Shown: in pieces, positions 15,921-26,769 of the stretch
Layout: each line of letters begins with the position of its first letter
Numbering within the stretch: position 1 is the stretch's first letter
Source of the DNA: Bifidobacterium aemilianum
GTDB lineage: Bacteria > Actinomycetota > Actinomycetes > Actinomycetales > Bifidobacteriaceae
Assembly (NCBI RefSeq): GCF_003315635.1
Contig: NZ_PDCG01000001.1
Coordinates: forward strand, 62,001-126,000
Length of the DNA stretch: 64,000 nucleotides
Reading direction: 5' to 3'
Program-made: the position numbers and the translations under genes
Notes under the pieces: model-generated
Seen by the model: the letters and a program-made list of their open reading frames with translations, nothing else
What the model was told of the DNA's origin: nothing
Database searches by the model: none

Positions 15921-16769
15921 TCAGGCGGTCTGCAGATAGAGCAGGTATTCCTCGTTGCCGTGGGTCCCTGCTATGGGAGAAGGCACCTGCCCTTTAACCT
16001 CCATACCCTGTGCCCGGGCGCAGGACTTGACTTGCTCCAGGGCTTCAAGGCGCAGCTGTGGATCGCTCACGATGCCATGCCGGCCCAAGCGGTCCTTGCC
16101 CACCTCGAACTGGGGCTTGACCAGCAGCACAATCTGGGCCCGGACCGCCGCGATACGGGCGATGACGGGAATCACATAGGTCAGGGAGATGAAGGAGACA
16201 TCGGAGACGATGAAAGCCGGCCGGAAGGGCAGGTCCTGCGGACCGATATCCCTGATGTTGACCCCGCTCATCTCTATGGTCGCCGGATGCCGGGCCACCA
16301 GCGGGTCCAGCTGCCCATGGCCCACGTCCAGTGCCAGGACCCGGCCCGCGCCGGCCTCCAGCAGGACTTGGCTGAAGCCGCCGGTCGAAGCGCCGATATC
16401 CAAACAGTCCAGACCTTTGGGACTGGGCAAGCCCAGAGGGCAGAAGGCCTCGAAGGCCCCCAGGAGTTTGTAGGCGCCACGGGAGACGTAGGTCTTGCTC
16501 TCCTCAAGACTGATGGAATCCTGGCTTCCCGACTTGGCTGAGGGTTTGACCACGGGTCGACCATTCACGCTGACCCTACCGGCCGTAATGAGTTTCTGGG
16601 CCTTGGCCCTACTGCCGGCAAGGCCACGGGAGACCAGTTCCAAGTCAAGCCTCCTCAGGCCACTGCCACCAGCGAGCTGTCTGACGGACTGCGCTTGACT
16701 ACCCTGGCGCTGGTTGGCCAAGCTTGGAATCGTGCTTGTAGCGGCCATAAGACTATTGGCGACTTTCAT
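15921..16769 (-). CDS. tlyA: TlyA-family rRNA 2'-O-methyltransferase (hemolysin A family)
   Basis: 282 residues. An S4 RNA-binding domain (about 38-100: RRLDLELVSRGLAGSRAKAQ) is followed by an FtsJ-like methyltransferase with SAM motif CLDIGASTGGFSQVLLEAGA and catalytic Lys-Asp-Lys-Glu candidates in SRGAYKL, VSDVSF and LLVKPQFE. In mycobacteria TlyA methylates 16S and 23S rRNA and confers capreomycin sensitivity. The ATG at 16769 overlaps the stop of the small upstream gene by 17 nt; another in-frame ATG is at 16748, but neither has a strong Shine-Dalgarno. It ends the tyrS-TPR-HAD-small protein-tlyA series. Confidence 0.93.
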   Translation of the reverse strand: MKVANSLMAATSTIPSLANQRQGSQAQSVRQLAGGSGLRRLDLELVSRGLAGSRAKAQKLITAGRVSVNGRPVVKPSAKSGSQDSISLEESKTYVSRGAYKLLGAFEAFCPLGLPSPKGLDCLDIGASTGGFSQVLLEAGAGRVLALDVGHGQLDPLVARHPATIEMSGVNIRDIGPQDLPFRPAFIVSDVSFISLTYVIPVIARIAAVRAQIVLLVKPQFEVGKDRLGRHGIVSDPQLRLEALEQVKSCARAQGMEVKGQVPSPIAGTHGNEEYLLYLQTA

Positions 16770-17109
16770 TCAACCGCTTTTGCAGGTCATCAAGCACCGA
16801 TTGGAATATGGGGACCTGCTCGACCACCTCCTTGCCCTTCAGCTGTGCCAGAAGGGGGAAACGCCCCAGGAGCTCGGCCTGGGCTGCGGGGCCCTCATGA
16901 GGGTCAGCGTCCGAAGTCATCTCGGGGGCCTTCTGCTGGGAGTCGTCCACAGGGGAGGCATGCTGCGGCTGGCTGCCTGTTTGCCCCAGGGCGCTTGTGC
17001 CGCCCAGCCCATCGGTGTCGGTCCGGTACCTGGCGGCATCCGCCAAGCCTGCCTGACCGGCCCCCTTGCCCGCGCCCATGGCCGCCGGTGTCGCTGCTGT
17101 CTCGCTCAT
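16753..17109 (-). CDS. Small hypothetical protein between HAD phosphatase and tlyA
   Basis: 118 residues, preceded by GGGGA. Residues 1-75 are Ala/Gly/Gln-rich and look disordered; 75-118 could form helices (AELLGRFPLLAQLKGKEVVEQVPIFQSVLDDLQKRL). It overlaps tlyA by 17 nt. In Mycobacterium tuberculosis a short protein of unknown role (Rv1693) lies at the same place between the Rv1692 phosphatase and tlyA, so this is probably its positional counterpart with an added N-terminal extension. Function unknown. Confidence 0.75.
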   Translation of the reverse strand: MSETAATPAAMGAGKGAGQAGLADAARYRTDTDGLGGTSALGQTGSQPQHASPVDDSQQKAPEMTSDADPHEGPAAQAELLGRFPLLAQLKGKEVVEQVPIFQSVLDDLQKRLNESRQ

Positions 17110-17197
17110 GCTTCCCCTAGCTCTTCTCTCAGCCTATTCCTTGGACTGAACCTGTAGTTCACTCTCTTGACTATCCCCGACCATCCTGCGCCCAGCA

Positions 17198-18238
17198 CTA
17201 CAGGGCAAAGTCCGGCAGGACCAAGCCCTCCAAGCCATGCCCGGAGTCCCGCAGGCTCCAGGTCAGGCTGACGGCTGCCCGCAAGGCGTTGATGTCGCTG
17301 GCATCGCTGACGGTCACCCGGTCACCCTCCAGCCGGGCCCAGGCTCCAGCAGCAGTCCATTCCAGCTGAGGGTCACTGCCTGCTTGGGCTTGGGGCTGGG
17401 ACTCGTTGAGACCACGGAGGTCCTTGACGATGTAGCTGGGGCGTTGCTTGGGGCTGGCCTCCATGAGCTGCCGGGAATCGCATACGCCGGTCAGGACCAC
17501 GAGGGAGTCGTAGCCGCCCCGGTTGCCGGCCTCGATGTCGGTGTCCAGCCGGTCACCGACGGCCAGGCAGCGGCTCTTGGCAACCGGCTCGTCGCCTCCC
17601 TCGGCGGCCAGCAGCCGGGCCTCATCGTACATGGCGGACTCTGGTTTGCCCGCTGAGGCGACCGGTTCCTGGCCGGTGGCGTTGACCACGGCCTGGATCA
17701 TGGACCCGCAGCCAGGAGCGATGCCCAGCTCCCGGGGGATGGTCAGGTCCTGGTTGGTCACCAGATAGACCGCCCCGGCCTCCACGGCATAGGAGACCTG
17801 GGCCAGCTCCTGCCAGCTCATGCCGGGGTACCAGCCCTGGATCACCGCGTCCGGCTTGCTGTCGGCCATGTCAACGACTTGGAATCCCTGTCCGCTTACC
17901 TCCTGGCGCAGGTGGTCGGCCCCCAGGACTAGAACCTTGCTCCCCGCAGGCAGCCTGTGGGCCACCATGCGGGCGGCCACCACGGAGGAGGTGATGACCT
18001 GCCAGGCCTCAACGTCCAGACCGAAGCCCTTGAGCTGGTCGGCCACCTGCTGTTGGAAGCGGGAGGAGTTGTTGGTGGTGTACTCCACCAACATGCCGGC
18101 CCGCTGGGCTTCGATGATGCTGGCCGCCGCGTGGTCCACCGGGTTCTTGCCCCGGTAGACCACGCCGTCCAGATCCAGCAGGGCCAGGCCGTAGGCCTTG
18201 CTGATGGCTTCACTGCTGCCTTTGAGACCAGTCGTCAT
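17198..18238 (-). CDS. HAD-IIA family phosphatase (NagD/Rv1692-like)
   Basis: 346 residues. The HAD motif I LLDLDGVVYRG (near 20) has the two aspartates; motif II is TTNNSS; the class IIA cap follows; GKPESAMYDEA gives the motif III lysine; motif IV is VGDRLDTDIEAG. The last 90 residues extend beyond the usual NagD length. The mycobacterial counterpart Rv1692 is reported as a glycerol-3-phosphate phosphatase, so a housekeeping phospho-metabolite phosphatase is likely. The start has GGAGGAAGAGG. It lies between the TPR gene and the small protein gene on the same strand. Confidence 0.9.
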   Translation of the reverse strand: MTTGLKGSSEAISKAYGLALLDLDGVVYRGKNPVDHAAASIIEAQRAGMLVEYTTNNSSRFQQQVADQLKGFGLDVEAWQVITSSVVAARMVAHRLPAGSKVLVLGADHLRQEVSGQGFQVVDMADSKPDAVIQGWYPGMSWQELAQVSYAVEAGAVYLVTNQDLTIPRELGIAPGCGSMIQAVVNATGQEPVASAGKPESAMYDEARLLAAEGGDEPVAKSRCLAVGDRLDTDIEAGNRGGYDSLVVLTGVCDSRQLMEASPKQRPSYIVKDLRGLNESQPQAQAGSDPQLEWTAAGAWARLEGDRVTVSDASDINALRAAVSLTWSLRDSGHGLEGLVLPDFAL

Positions 18239-18344
18239 GCCTCTTCCTCCGTCTGTTCGGTGTTCACTTGGCTCCAGTTGTAAGGGTGCTCCCTGTGCAT
18301 CATAGGGAACCCCGACCCCAAACTCCCCACCTGCGCCAAAAGCC

Positions 18345-18389
18345 AGTGGGGCCCTGCCTGGTGGTCGTCACCACAGACCGGGCCCCACT
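18345..18389 (-). terminator. Terminator after the TPR/RG-rich gene
   Basis: AGTGGGGCCC and GGGCCCCACT form a perfect 10-bp outer stem, with an inner GGTG/CACC hairpin. On the minus strand it is followed by GGCTTTTGG. It separates the TPR gene from the HAD gene, which must then have its own promoter or rely on read-through. Confidence 0.7.
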
Positions 18390-18458
18390 CCCAAACTTCA
18401 TCCTCAATGGTGGCTGTACGCCACTGCCCTAGGCCAGGCAGCAGGCACTGCCGGGACG

Positions 18459-21041
18459 CTAGGCAATCGAGGATTCCTCGCCATCAGCCGCAGCTGTGGC
18501 ATCGAGCCGCTCCTGGACCTGGGCAGGGTCATTGCTCTCGTCCAAACCACCTTCGACCTCGGCAGCGGGCAGTTCGTTCTCGTCCTCAGCGCTGGCAACC
18601 GCGGTCGTTCCCAGGCCCTGTGCAGGCAAGGGCTGCGTCGTATCGGAGACCGTGTCAACGGCCTGATAGCCGTCGGCATCCTGCTCGACCGAGGCCTGGG
18701 CGGACTCGGCGGTTAGAAGGTCGCTGGGGTCCTGGCCGGAAGCCAGATCTGGGGTGTGGGGCAGGATGTCCTCGTTCTGATCGTCATGTTCGTTCATCTG
18801 ACTCTCCTTCTGTGCCACAGTAGCTCCGCTGGACTCAAGCGGATCAGCCTCATTTGAAACCTGCATGGCGGATTCCTCGGCGACCCTGTCCTCGCCCAGG
18901 CCCTCACCAGGGCCAGCGGCTTCATCAGGCTCTGGGGAATCCGTGGCATCACCGGCCTCATCATCGGCAGCGCCACTGGTATCATCATGCCCATCTTCAG
19001 ACTCGGGTGCGTAGGCTGCGTCCTCCTCGCTGACGCCGATTCGCTCCATCAACTCGTCGGGAAGCTCCTCCAGGTCATAGTCAATGACAATGTTGGCTGC
19101 TTCCTCATCGTCCTCGTCAATCTCGGCGTACTTGGCCTCCAGCTTGTCCAGCACGGGGTCCAGGTCTGCCGCCTCGGTGCCACGACCAGCCTCGTCCAGG
19201 AAGTTCTGCTCGGCCTGGAGGGCACGCATCCGGTAGGCTCCAGGCAGTCCCTTGGAGGTTCCCAGCTGATGGACGACCTCAATGGCCTTGTCCCATAGCC
19301 CCAGGTCACCCAAGGCACCGGCGTATACCAGGAACATCTCAGCCTTGGATTCACCGTCCAGGTACTTGGACTCCTCGGAGCTGGCGATCTCTATGGCCTT
19401 CTTGGGGTTGCCCAGGCCACGCTCGCAGTCGGCGATGAAGGGCATGTAGTCCTGGTAGCCGTTCATGCGTTGGGCCGTGCGGAACTCACGCAGGGCCAGC
19501 TTGTAGTCGCCCTGGCGGTAGGCCATGAAGGCCAGGGTCTCACGGCTGAAGTCGATGCGGGAGGCCTGCTTGGCCACCCACTTGGCATGGGCCAGGGCAG
19601 CCTCGGGGTCGCTCTCCTCCAGGTAGTAGGCGGCCAGGATATGCAGGCCGGTGTTCTCGGCATGTTCCTTGGACAGGCCCCGGAGACGTTCCTTCTCCTC
19701 CTTGGAGAGCATGGACCATTCCATGCCCTTGGGCATCTTGGGCTCACCGGGGCGCCGGTCCGTGTAGGGGTTCTGCGAGGGGAAGGACATGGTGCCGTCC
19801 GAGTTGAGACGTGGCTCATGCAGACGCTCGTGCGGCTGGTCCTCACGGCCTTGGCTGCGGCGGTCATCACGGTGGAAGTCACGACGTTCCCCACCACGGC
19901 CCTGGTAGCCGGAAGACTCGCCATCCCTGTGGTAGTCACGACGGGAGCCATCATGGCCCTGGTAGCCGCCTGAACGCTCACCATCACGACGGTCGTCCCT
20001 ATGGAAGTCACGCCGGTCGCCGCCACGGCGATTATCGCGGCGGAAGTCTCCGCGGTCTCCATCACGGTGGAAGTCACGACGTTCCCCACCACGGCCCTGG
20101 TAGCCGGAAGACTCGCCATCCTTATGGAAGTCACGACGGGGACCGCCATGGCCCTGGTAGCCGCCTGAACGCTCACCATCACGACGGTCATCGCGGCGGA
20201 AGTAACGACGATCACCATCACGCCTGTCGTCCCTGTGGAAGTCACGGCGCTCACCGCCACGGTGGAAGCCACCACGCCCACCATCACGGCCCTGGTAGCC
20301 GCCTTCTCTGTGGTCGCCACGACCCTGGTAGCCGGAACGCTCGCCATCCTTATGGAAGTCATGGCGGGGGCCACGCCCCTGGTAGCCCGAACGCTGACCG
20401 TCCTTGTGGTATCCGCCATGCTCTCCGTCCTTGTGAAAGTCACGACGGGGACCGCCATGGCCCTGGTAACCGCCACGGCCGCCATCACGACGGTCATCAC
20501 TGCGGAAGTCTCGACGTTCACCATCACGGTGGAAACCGCCGCCCTGACCCTCACGGCGCTGGTAGCCACCGCGACGATCGTCATGCCGGTCGGTACGCCC
20601 CTGGTAACCGGAAGACTCACCATCCCTGTGGAAGTCACGACGGGGGCCGCCATGGCCCTGGTAACCGCCACGCTCGCCGCCTTCACGACGGTCGGCACGG
20701 CCCTGGTAGCCGCCACGACGATCGTCATGCCGGTAACGGGGGTTGTCGCCGTGCACGCTATGGCCATCATGACCGTAGGAGGAACGCCTACCCTCGGCGG
20801 AGCCGCCGTCACGCGAGGACCCATGTCCCTCGCCGTCACGCCAGGAACCGCCCTTATGGTAGCCACCGCTACGGCCGCCGCCAAAGCTTGCGCCCGACTT
20901 GCCGCCGTATCCATGTCCGCCGCCATGACCGTATGACTTACCACCGCCTGATCGGGGCTTGAAACCCTTGCCCGAGCGAGACCCAGGTCCGTGGGAGCCG
21001 TAAGATTTGCCGCCTCGGGAGCCCTGCTGTTCGTCTGCCAT
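18459..21041 (-). CDS. TPR protein with long Arg/Gly/Asp/His repeat region (Rv1691-like core)
   Basis: 860 residues in three parts. Residues 1-430: low complexity, dominated by Arg, Gly, Asp, His, Tyr and Ser, with dozens of imperfect repeats such as RRDFHRDGE and GYQGRGGERR; almost no hydrophobic core. Residues about 435-690: a conserved helical TPR-like domain beginning MPKGMEWSMLSKEEKERL. Residues about 690-860: a strongly acidic, disordered tail. Position between tyrS and the HAD phosphatase matches Rv1691 of M. tuberculosis, a TPR protein of only about 250 residues, so the flanking charged regions are additions. RG/RGG repeats usually bind RNA; that role is inference. No signal peptide, so cytoplasmic. 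The ATG has only a weak Shine-Dalgarno. Confidence 0.85.
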   Translation of the reverse strand: MADEQQGSRGGKSYGSHGPGSRSGKGFKPRSGGGKSYGHGGGHGYGGKSGASFGGGRSGGYHKGGSWRDGEGHGSSRDGGSAEGRRSSYGHDGHSVHGDNPRYRHDDRRGGYQGRADRREGGERGGYQGHGGPRRDFHRDGESSGYQGRTDRHDDRRGGYQRREGQGGGFHRDGERRDFRSDDRRDGGRGGYQGHGGPRRDFHKDGEHGGYHKDGQRSGYQGRGPRHDFHKDGERSGYQGRGDHREGGYQGRDGGRGGFHRGGERRDFHRDDRRDGDRRYFRRDDRRDGERSGGYQGHGGPRRDFHKDGESSGYQGRGGERRDFHRDGDRGDFRRDNRRGGDRRDFHRDDRRDGERSGGYQGHDGSRRDYHRDGESSGYQGRGGERRDFHRDDRRSQGREDQPHERLHEPRLNSDGTMSFPSQNPYTDRRPGEPKMPKGMEWSMLSKEEKERLRGLSKEHAENTGLHILAAYYLEESDPEAALAHAKWVAKQASRIDFSRETLAFMAYRQGDYKLALREFRTAQRMNGYQDYMPFIADCERGLGNPKKAIEIASSEESKYLDGESKAEMFLVYAGALGDLGLWDKAIEVVHQLGTSKGLPGAYRMRALQAEQNFLDEAGRGTEAADLDPVLDKLEAKYAEIDEDDEEAANIVIDYDLEELPDELMERIGVSEEDAAYAPESEDGHDDTSGAADDEAGDATDSPEPDEAAGPGEGLGEDRVAEESAMQVSNEADPLESSGATVAQKESQMNEHDDQNEDILPHTPDLASGQDPSDLLTAESAQASVEQDADGYQAVDTVSDTTQPLPAQGLGTTAVASAEDENELPAAEVEGGLDESNDPAQVQERLDATAAADGEESSIA
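19865..20121. repeat. Exact 62-bp direct repeat inside the TPR/RG-rich gene
   Basis: Bases 19865-19926 and 20060-20121 are identical over 62 bp, offset by 195 bp (65 codons, in frame). Similarity continues beyond the exact match (for example 19966-19989 versus 20161-20184). It suggests recent duplication of a 65-residue unit, with expansion or contraction possible by recombination. Confidence 0.85.
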
Positions 21042-21237
21042 CTACTACTGTCTTTCTCTTGTATTGCATCCAACCGTCAGCCTCTATGGCCGCCGTCGAT
21101 CCAATGAATCATATGGGGTCCGCCACAACGGGCCCGCACAGGTAAATCTGTACCTTTGCATGCTTATTCTGTCTGCTCTGCGCCCTGCGCGTTCGTCCAG
21201 GCCGCAGTACCGATCGCAGGTCCGGGAGCCGGCGGGC

Positions 21238-22563
21238 TTACTGGCCTAGTTCGACCACTCCCAGGGCCTTTTTGCCACGCCGAATGATCGCGAAGCGTCC
21301 TTGAAGGAAGTCATCGGCACCCAGGGTCTGCTCCAGGTCCTCCACCCGCTGGTTATTGAGGCATACGCCGCCGGAGCTGATGGTCTTGCGAGCCTCGGAG
21401 AGGGACTTGAAGAGCCCGGCCCGGGCTGCGGCCTCAACCAGCCGAGTACCGCTTTGCGCCTTGGCGTAGGTCCACTCACCATTCTCACCGATGACCTTGA
21501 GGCCGTCAAGAGCAGCGTCAAGGGTATCGGCGCCGATGGAGGCCAGGTCGCCGCCACGCCCGAAGAGGGCCGCCGCCGCGTCGATGGCCTGCTGGGTAGC
21601 CTCCTCACCATGGACAAAGGAGGTGACCTCCCAGGCCAGGGTCTTTTGGGCCTGGCGGGCGCCGGGGTTGGTCTCGACCTCGGCGGCCAGGCGCTCGATC
21701 TCGGCCTTGGGCAGGAAGCTGAAGACCTTCAGGAGCTTGACGACCTCGCCGTCGGGCTGGTTGAACCAGAACTGGTAGAACTTGTAGGGGCTGAGCATGG
21801 CGGGGTCCAGCCACATGGCATTGCCCTCGGACTTGCCGAACTTCTTGCCCTGGTTGTCGGTGATGATGGGGCTGGTGAAGACGTTGACAGAGGCGCCACG
21901 AACCTTGCGGATCAGATCCAGGCCGGAGGTCAGGTTCCCCCACTGGTCGGAGCCGCCGATCTGCAGGCTGCAGCCGTACTCGTCATAGAGGTGAAGGAAG
22001 TCGTTGCCCTGGAGGACCTGGTAGCTGAACTCGGTGAAGGAGATGCCCTCCTCGGAGTTGAGCCGGCGGGCCACCACGTCCTTGGAGAGCATGGTGCCCA
22101 GGCGGAAGTTCTTGCCGACATCACGCAGGAAGTCGATGACGGACATCTTGGCGGTCCAGTCATAGTTGGAGACGAAACGGACAGGATTGGTGCCCTCGGT
22201 CTCCAGAATGCCGGCGATCTGGCCTTTCAGTCGGTCGGCCCAGGCAGCCACTGTCTCGGCCGGATTCAGGGTCCGCTCACCGCTCTGGCGAGGGTCACCA
22301 ATAAGGCCGGTCGCACCGCCGACCAGGGCGATCGGGTGGTGGCCCGCCGCCTGCAGGTGCCGCATGGAGATGAGTTGGACCAGGTTGCCGATATGCAGGG
22401 AGGCGGCGGTGGGGTCGAAGCCGCAGTAATACGTGATGGGGCTTCCACTCAGGGCCTCGGCCAGCTGCTGCTCGTCGGTGGACTTGGAAATCAGCCCCCG
22501 CCATGTCAGCTCGTCGAAGAGGGAATCAAACCCGGCTTCCTTGAAATCATTGACCTGAGTCAT
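21238..22563 (-). CDS. tyrS: Tyrosyl-tRNA synthetase
   Basis: 441 residues from ATG 22563 ([19 protein letters not shown]). Class I synthetase: HIGH-type motif [10 protein letters not shown] near 50, tyrosine pocket FDPTAASL and [14 protein letters not shown]-type loop [10 protein letters not shown] near 232, and a C-terminal S4 RNA-binding domain ([17 protein letters not shown]). A longer frame starts at 22608, but its first 15 residues are not family-like. GGGAG lies about 12 nt upstream, a little far. It heads the actinobacterial tyrS-TPR-HAD-tlyA series. Confidence 0.96.
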   Translation of the reverse strand: MTQVNDFKEAGFDSLFDELTWRGLISKSTDEQQLAEALSGSPITYYCGFDPTAASLHIGNLVQLISMRHLQAAGHHPIALVGGATGLIGDPRQSGERTLNPAETVAAWADRLKGQIAGILETEGTNPVRFVSNYDWTAKMSVIDFLRDVGKNFRLGTMLSKDVVARRLNSEEGISFTEFSYQVLQGNDFLHLYDEYGCSLQIGGSDQWGNLTSGLDLIRKVRGASVNVFTSPIITDNQGKKFGKSEGNAMWLDPAMLSPYKFYQFWFNQPDGEVVKLLKVFSFLPKAEIERLAAEVETNPGARQAQKTLAWEVTSFVHGEEATQQAIDAAAALFGRGGDLASIGADTLDAALDGLKVIGENGEWTYAKAQSGTRLVEAAARAGLFKSLSEARKTISSGGVCLNNQRVEDLEQTLGADDFLQGRFAIIRRGKKALGVVELGQ

Positions 22564-22679
22564 ATGACCACGCATCTCCCTATGTACTTGTGTTTCAACC
22601 GCCTGCATAGCCGCAGATCCACGTCTGCCTGCCCGCAGGTACTCTGCCCCTCAGTTTCTCAGGAGATGACGACAGACGA

Positions 22680-23459
22680 CTAGTCACCCTTGAGCAGATT
22701 CCTGATCACCTCGAGAGCGCTGTCATAGCTCTTGCCACGCAGGCGAAAACGCGGGAAGGAGCGTAGTATACGTCGCTGTTGCGCGTTCAAACCACTACCT
22801 GTGGACTCCTTGAGCCGCAACAGGACATCCTGGGGAAACTGGGAGAGGGCCTTGACCGTATCCGAGACGGTTTCGCGCCCTGTCTGCATGGATTCGTCGG
22901 CCTTGAGGGCATAGGTCTGATAGAGTTCGGCCAACTTGGAGATGGTCTCCTCCAGATTGCCCAGGCCCACCAGGGTGACCGTCATATCAAGGACCAGGAG
23001 GAGCAGCAGCACCAGGGCCAGCCCCAGTAGCACAGGGACCGGCAGCAACGCCGTCCAGGTCCGCGCGAATGGCTGGAGGACCTCGTTGATCAGCAGACCG
23101 GCCAGGCCGAAGACCGTGGCACCCAAGAGACAGATGCGACCGTTGAGGTTGAAGCGTCGCTGTGAGTAATCCCACCAGCGGGCATGAAAAATCTGCTCCA
23201 TGGCCCAGGAGGTCACATATTCGAGCAGGCTGGCCCCCAGGGCACTGGCCAGAAAGACCAGCAGAGGGTTGTGGACCCGATCAAGCAGGACCACGCATAG
23301 CACGGCACCCACCCCGTAGATGGGGCAAAGTGGCCCGTTGAGAAAGCCCCGGTTGACCAGCTGCCTCTGGCCGATGGACACGATGATGGACTCGTATGCC
23401 CAGCCCAGGCATGCGTAGAACATGAACCAGAGGAACAAGATGGCAGTACACAAGAGCAT
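22680..23459 (-). CDS. CmpB-like membrane protein (putative ABC transporter type IV family)
   Basis: 259 residues from ATG 23459, preceded by GGAG. Four or five N-terminal hydrophobic helices (1-160) begin MLLCTAILFLWFMFYACLG, followed by YESI, RGFLNGPLCPIYG and WDYSQRRFNLNGRIC, the conserved pattern of PF06541, a poorly characterised membrane family. The C-terminal 100 residues are soluble and helical. It starts 13 nt after the HD-domain gene stop, so they form a two-gene operon. No partner ATPase is adjacent, so a real transport role is doubtful. Confidence 0.8.
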   Translation of the reverse strand: MLLCTAILFLWFMFYACLGWAYESIIVSIGQRQLVNRGFLNGPLCPIYGVGAVLCVVLLDRVHNPLLVFLASALGASLLEYVTSWAMEQIFHARWWDYSQRRFNLNGRICLLGATVFGLAGLLINEVLQPFARTWTALLPVPVLLGLALVLLLLLVLDMTVTLVGLGNLEETISKLAELYQTYALKADESMQTGRETVSDTVKALSQFPQDVLLRLKESTGSGLNAQQRRILRSFPRFRLRGKSYDSALEVIRNLLKGD

Positions 23460-23472
23460 GGCAGGCTCCGTT

Positions 23473-24036
23473 CTAGGAGAGGTGACGGCGGCGGCCAGGG
23501 TTGCCCTCGGCAACACCCGCTCCGCCCCATCCGAAGCGCTGCGGCGACAGGGTCTCAGCGGTGGCCGAGATCTTATCGGCCATATTGACCAGATACCCCT
23601 CCATATACTTGGGCGGCACCGGTGTCAAGGGGAACATGTGGTGATGGATGCTGTCACGCTCAATAGGGTTGAGGCCAAAGTCCCGTTCCGCCTGCAGCAT
23701 GGCCCGGCGACCATGGGTGAGGCCGTGGAGTCGGTGACTGCCATCGTCCCTGTCATGCCAGTCATAGAGAAAATAGTCATGGAGCAAGCCGGCACGTATC
23801 AAGGAGGGCAGGTCGACCCGGCCCATCAGATGCAGGCGGTCCGCCAGCCACACCGCCAGGCAGGCCACTCGAAGGGAATGGGCGAAGGTGCTCACCCTGC
23901 CGTGCTGGAGATGACCGCGCTCAATATACATGCCGGGTGACTCGATGATATCCGAACCATACTGCTGAACCAGCCCGCGTATGTCGTCCCGTGACAGCAC
24001 TGACCACTCTCCCAACACTTGCGCCCGCCGTGCCAT
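23473..24036 (-). CDS. HD-domain hydrolase
   Basis: 187 residues. Metal ligands of the HD superfamily are visible: His in FAHSLRVA, His-Asp in AGLLHDYFLYDW, further His in HHHMFPLTPVPP and Asp in NMADKISA. HD proteins hydrolyse phosphate esters, often nucleotides; the substrate here is unknown. The C-terminus is Gly/Arg-rich. It is followed 13 nt later by the CmpB-like membrane protein, and this pair recurs in Gram-positive bacteria as far as I recall. The ATG lacks a clear Shine-Dalgarno. Confidence 0.8.
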   Translation of the reverse strand: MARRAQVLGEWSVLSRDDIRGLVQQYGSDIIESPGMYIERGHLQHGRVSTFAHSLRVACLAVWLADRLHLMGRVDLPSLIRAGLLHDYFLYDWHDRDDGSHRLHGLTHGRRAMLQAERDFGLNPIERDSIHHHMFPLTPVPPKYMEGYLVNMADKISATAETLSPQRFGWGGAGVAEGNPGRRRHLS

Positions 24037-24197
24037 ACAGCGACAACACCGGCCTGGGTATTAATCCCAACAGATTTCCTATCGTCAATGCACCAGCATA
24101 GCCGAGGACTCCGATAGTCAGCCAGCAACCCCTCCTGATGGTGAGGCCTTCGGCCCCTGGAACGCCCCGCCGCCTGAGATGATGAAGAATTCCGGGG

Positions 24198-24971
24198 CTA
24201 GTGCTCCTGGGCCAGCCAGGAGCGGTCTTGGGAGAGCTGGGCCAGGACGGCGTCGGCCATGCGCTGGTAGCCTGCCTTGCTGGGGTGGAAGTGGTCGGAG
24301 GCGTAAAAGTCGGGTTGATCGGCGCCCACGTATTCGTGCGTCAGGTCCAGATAGGGAACGCCGAGATGGGCGCAGACCTCCTTGCTGACGGCGGCCTGTT
24401 GGTTCATGGCTTGTTCAATCAGCCGTTTGAGGGCCGGGCCCAGCTTGGGCTCGTTCTGCATCTGGCCTGGGCTCAGTACGATGACCGAGGCGGCCAGGTC
24501 CAGGGCCTGCTGGATGGAGGCGGTCAAGTCCCCACGCCATTCATCCAGGCCCCGCTGGGCCATGATGTCGTTGGAGCCGGCGCAGAGAATCAGTAGGTCA
24601 GCGGACTCCTTGGCCTCGGCTGGCCCACTGGCCTCAAGCGCTTGCCTGGCTTCGGGCAGCAGCCGGTAGCGGACCCGTTTCATGGTGGCGCCCAGTCTGC
24701 CGTAGGCATGCCAGTCAACGGGTCGGTTGGTCAGCCTGCTGATACCCAGGGCCAGGTCGGGCACGAAACCGTCGGCCTGCCTGTCCACGCCGCAGCCGGC
24801 CACCATGGAGTCACCCACGGCCAGGACCAGCATGGTCTTGGCTCCCTCAGCTGCCTGGTCCGGCCTGAGACTGCCGAAACGGTCGCCCTCCGGCTCGGCG
24901 GCCAGGTGTATGTGACGCTTGGCCCACAGGGCCTCTATGGTCGCTAAAGGCTTGTCCAACACAGCAGGCAT
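24198..24971 (-). CDS. SGNH/GDSL-type hydrolase
   Basis: About 257 residues from ATG 24971, with GAGAAGGGG upstream; a second in-frame ATG at 25034 has no ribosome site. All four SGNH blocks are present: Ser in AVGDSMVAG, Gly in YGRLGATM, Asn in CAGSNDIM, and Asp/His in SDHFHPSKAGY. No signal peptide, so a cytoplasmic esterase or lipase-like enzyme; the substrate is unknown. It is isolated: the arg cluster upstream ends in a strong terminator, and the HD gene follows after about 160 nt. Confidence 0.85.
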   Translation of the reverse strand: MPAVLDKPLATIEALWAKRHIHLAAEPEGDRFGSLRPDQAAEGAKTMLVLAVGDSMVAGCGVDRQADGFVPDLALGISRLTNRPVDWHAYGRLGATMKRVRYRLLPEARQALEASGPAEAKESADLLILCAGSNDIMAQRGLDEWRGDLTASIQQALDLAASVIVLSPGQMQNEPKLGPALKRLIEQAMNQQAAVSKEVCAHLGVPYLDLTHEYVGADQPDFYASDHFHPSKAGYQRMADAVLAQLSQDRSWLAQEH

Positions 24972-25085
24972 AATCCACCCCTTCTCAGGCCGGTGTGCTC
25001 CCAGAGGGACCACGGCTACGACTGTTCCCTTCATTCAATCTACAAAGCATGAGGACATTGTCTTCCAGTCTGGCGGCCAATACGA

Positions 25086-25121
25086 AGGTCTGCCTACCCA
25101 GAATAGAGGGTAGGCAGACCT
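25086..25121 (-). terminator. argH: Terminator of the arginine cluster
   Basis: Perfect 14-bp stem AGGTCTGCCTACCC / GGGTAGGCAGACCT with an 8-nt loop, 20 nt after the argH stop, followed by TTCGTATTG on the minus strand. Confidence 0.85.
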
Positions 25122-25140
25122 GTGCTATGAGGCGTTCTGC

Positions 25141-26664
<1,524 letters not shown>

Positions 26665-26769
26665 TCACTTGCTGCCGCGTTCGCTTGTTCAGCGACTCGA
26701 CTATCGGCTGCTCGCTTACTTGCCTATTGGTCTGTTCGATCAACTATCGCCATCTGCCGGTGGCCATGG

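Noticed and set aside
19865..20700. Repetitive DNA that could be taken for a CRISPR array
   Set aside because: The repeats are irregular in spacing, multiples of codons, continuous with a coding frame and without uniform spacers or cas genes.
19811..20962. Long plus-strand open frame rich in His, Gly and Ser opposite the TPR gene
   Set aside because: It is the antisense reading of the RG/RD repeat region; repeated Arg/Asp/Gly codons give stop-free His/Gly/Ser frames on the other strand. No ribosome site and no family features.
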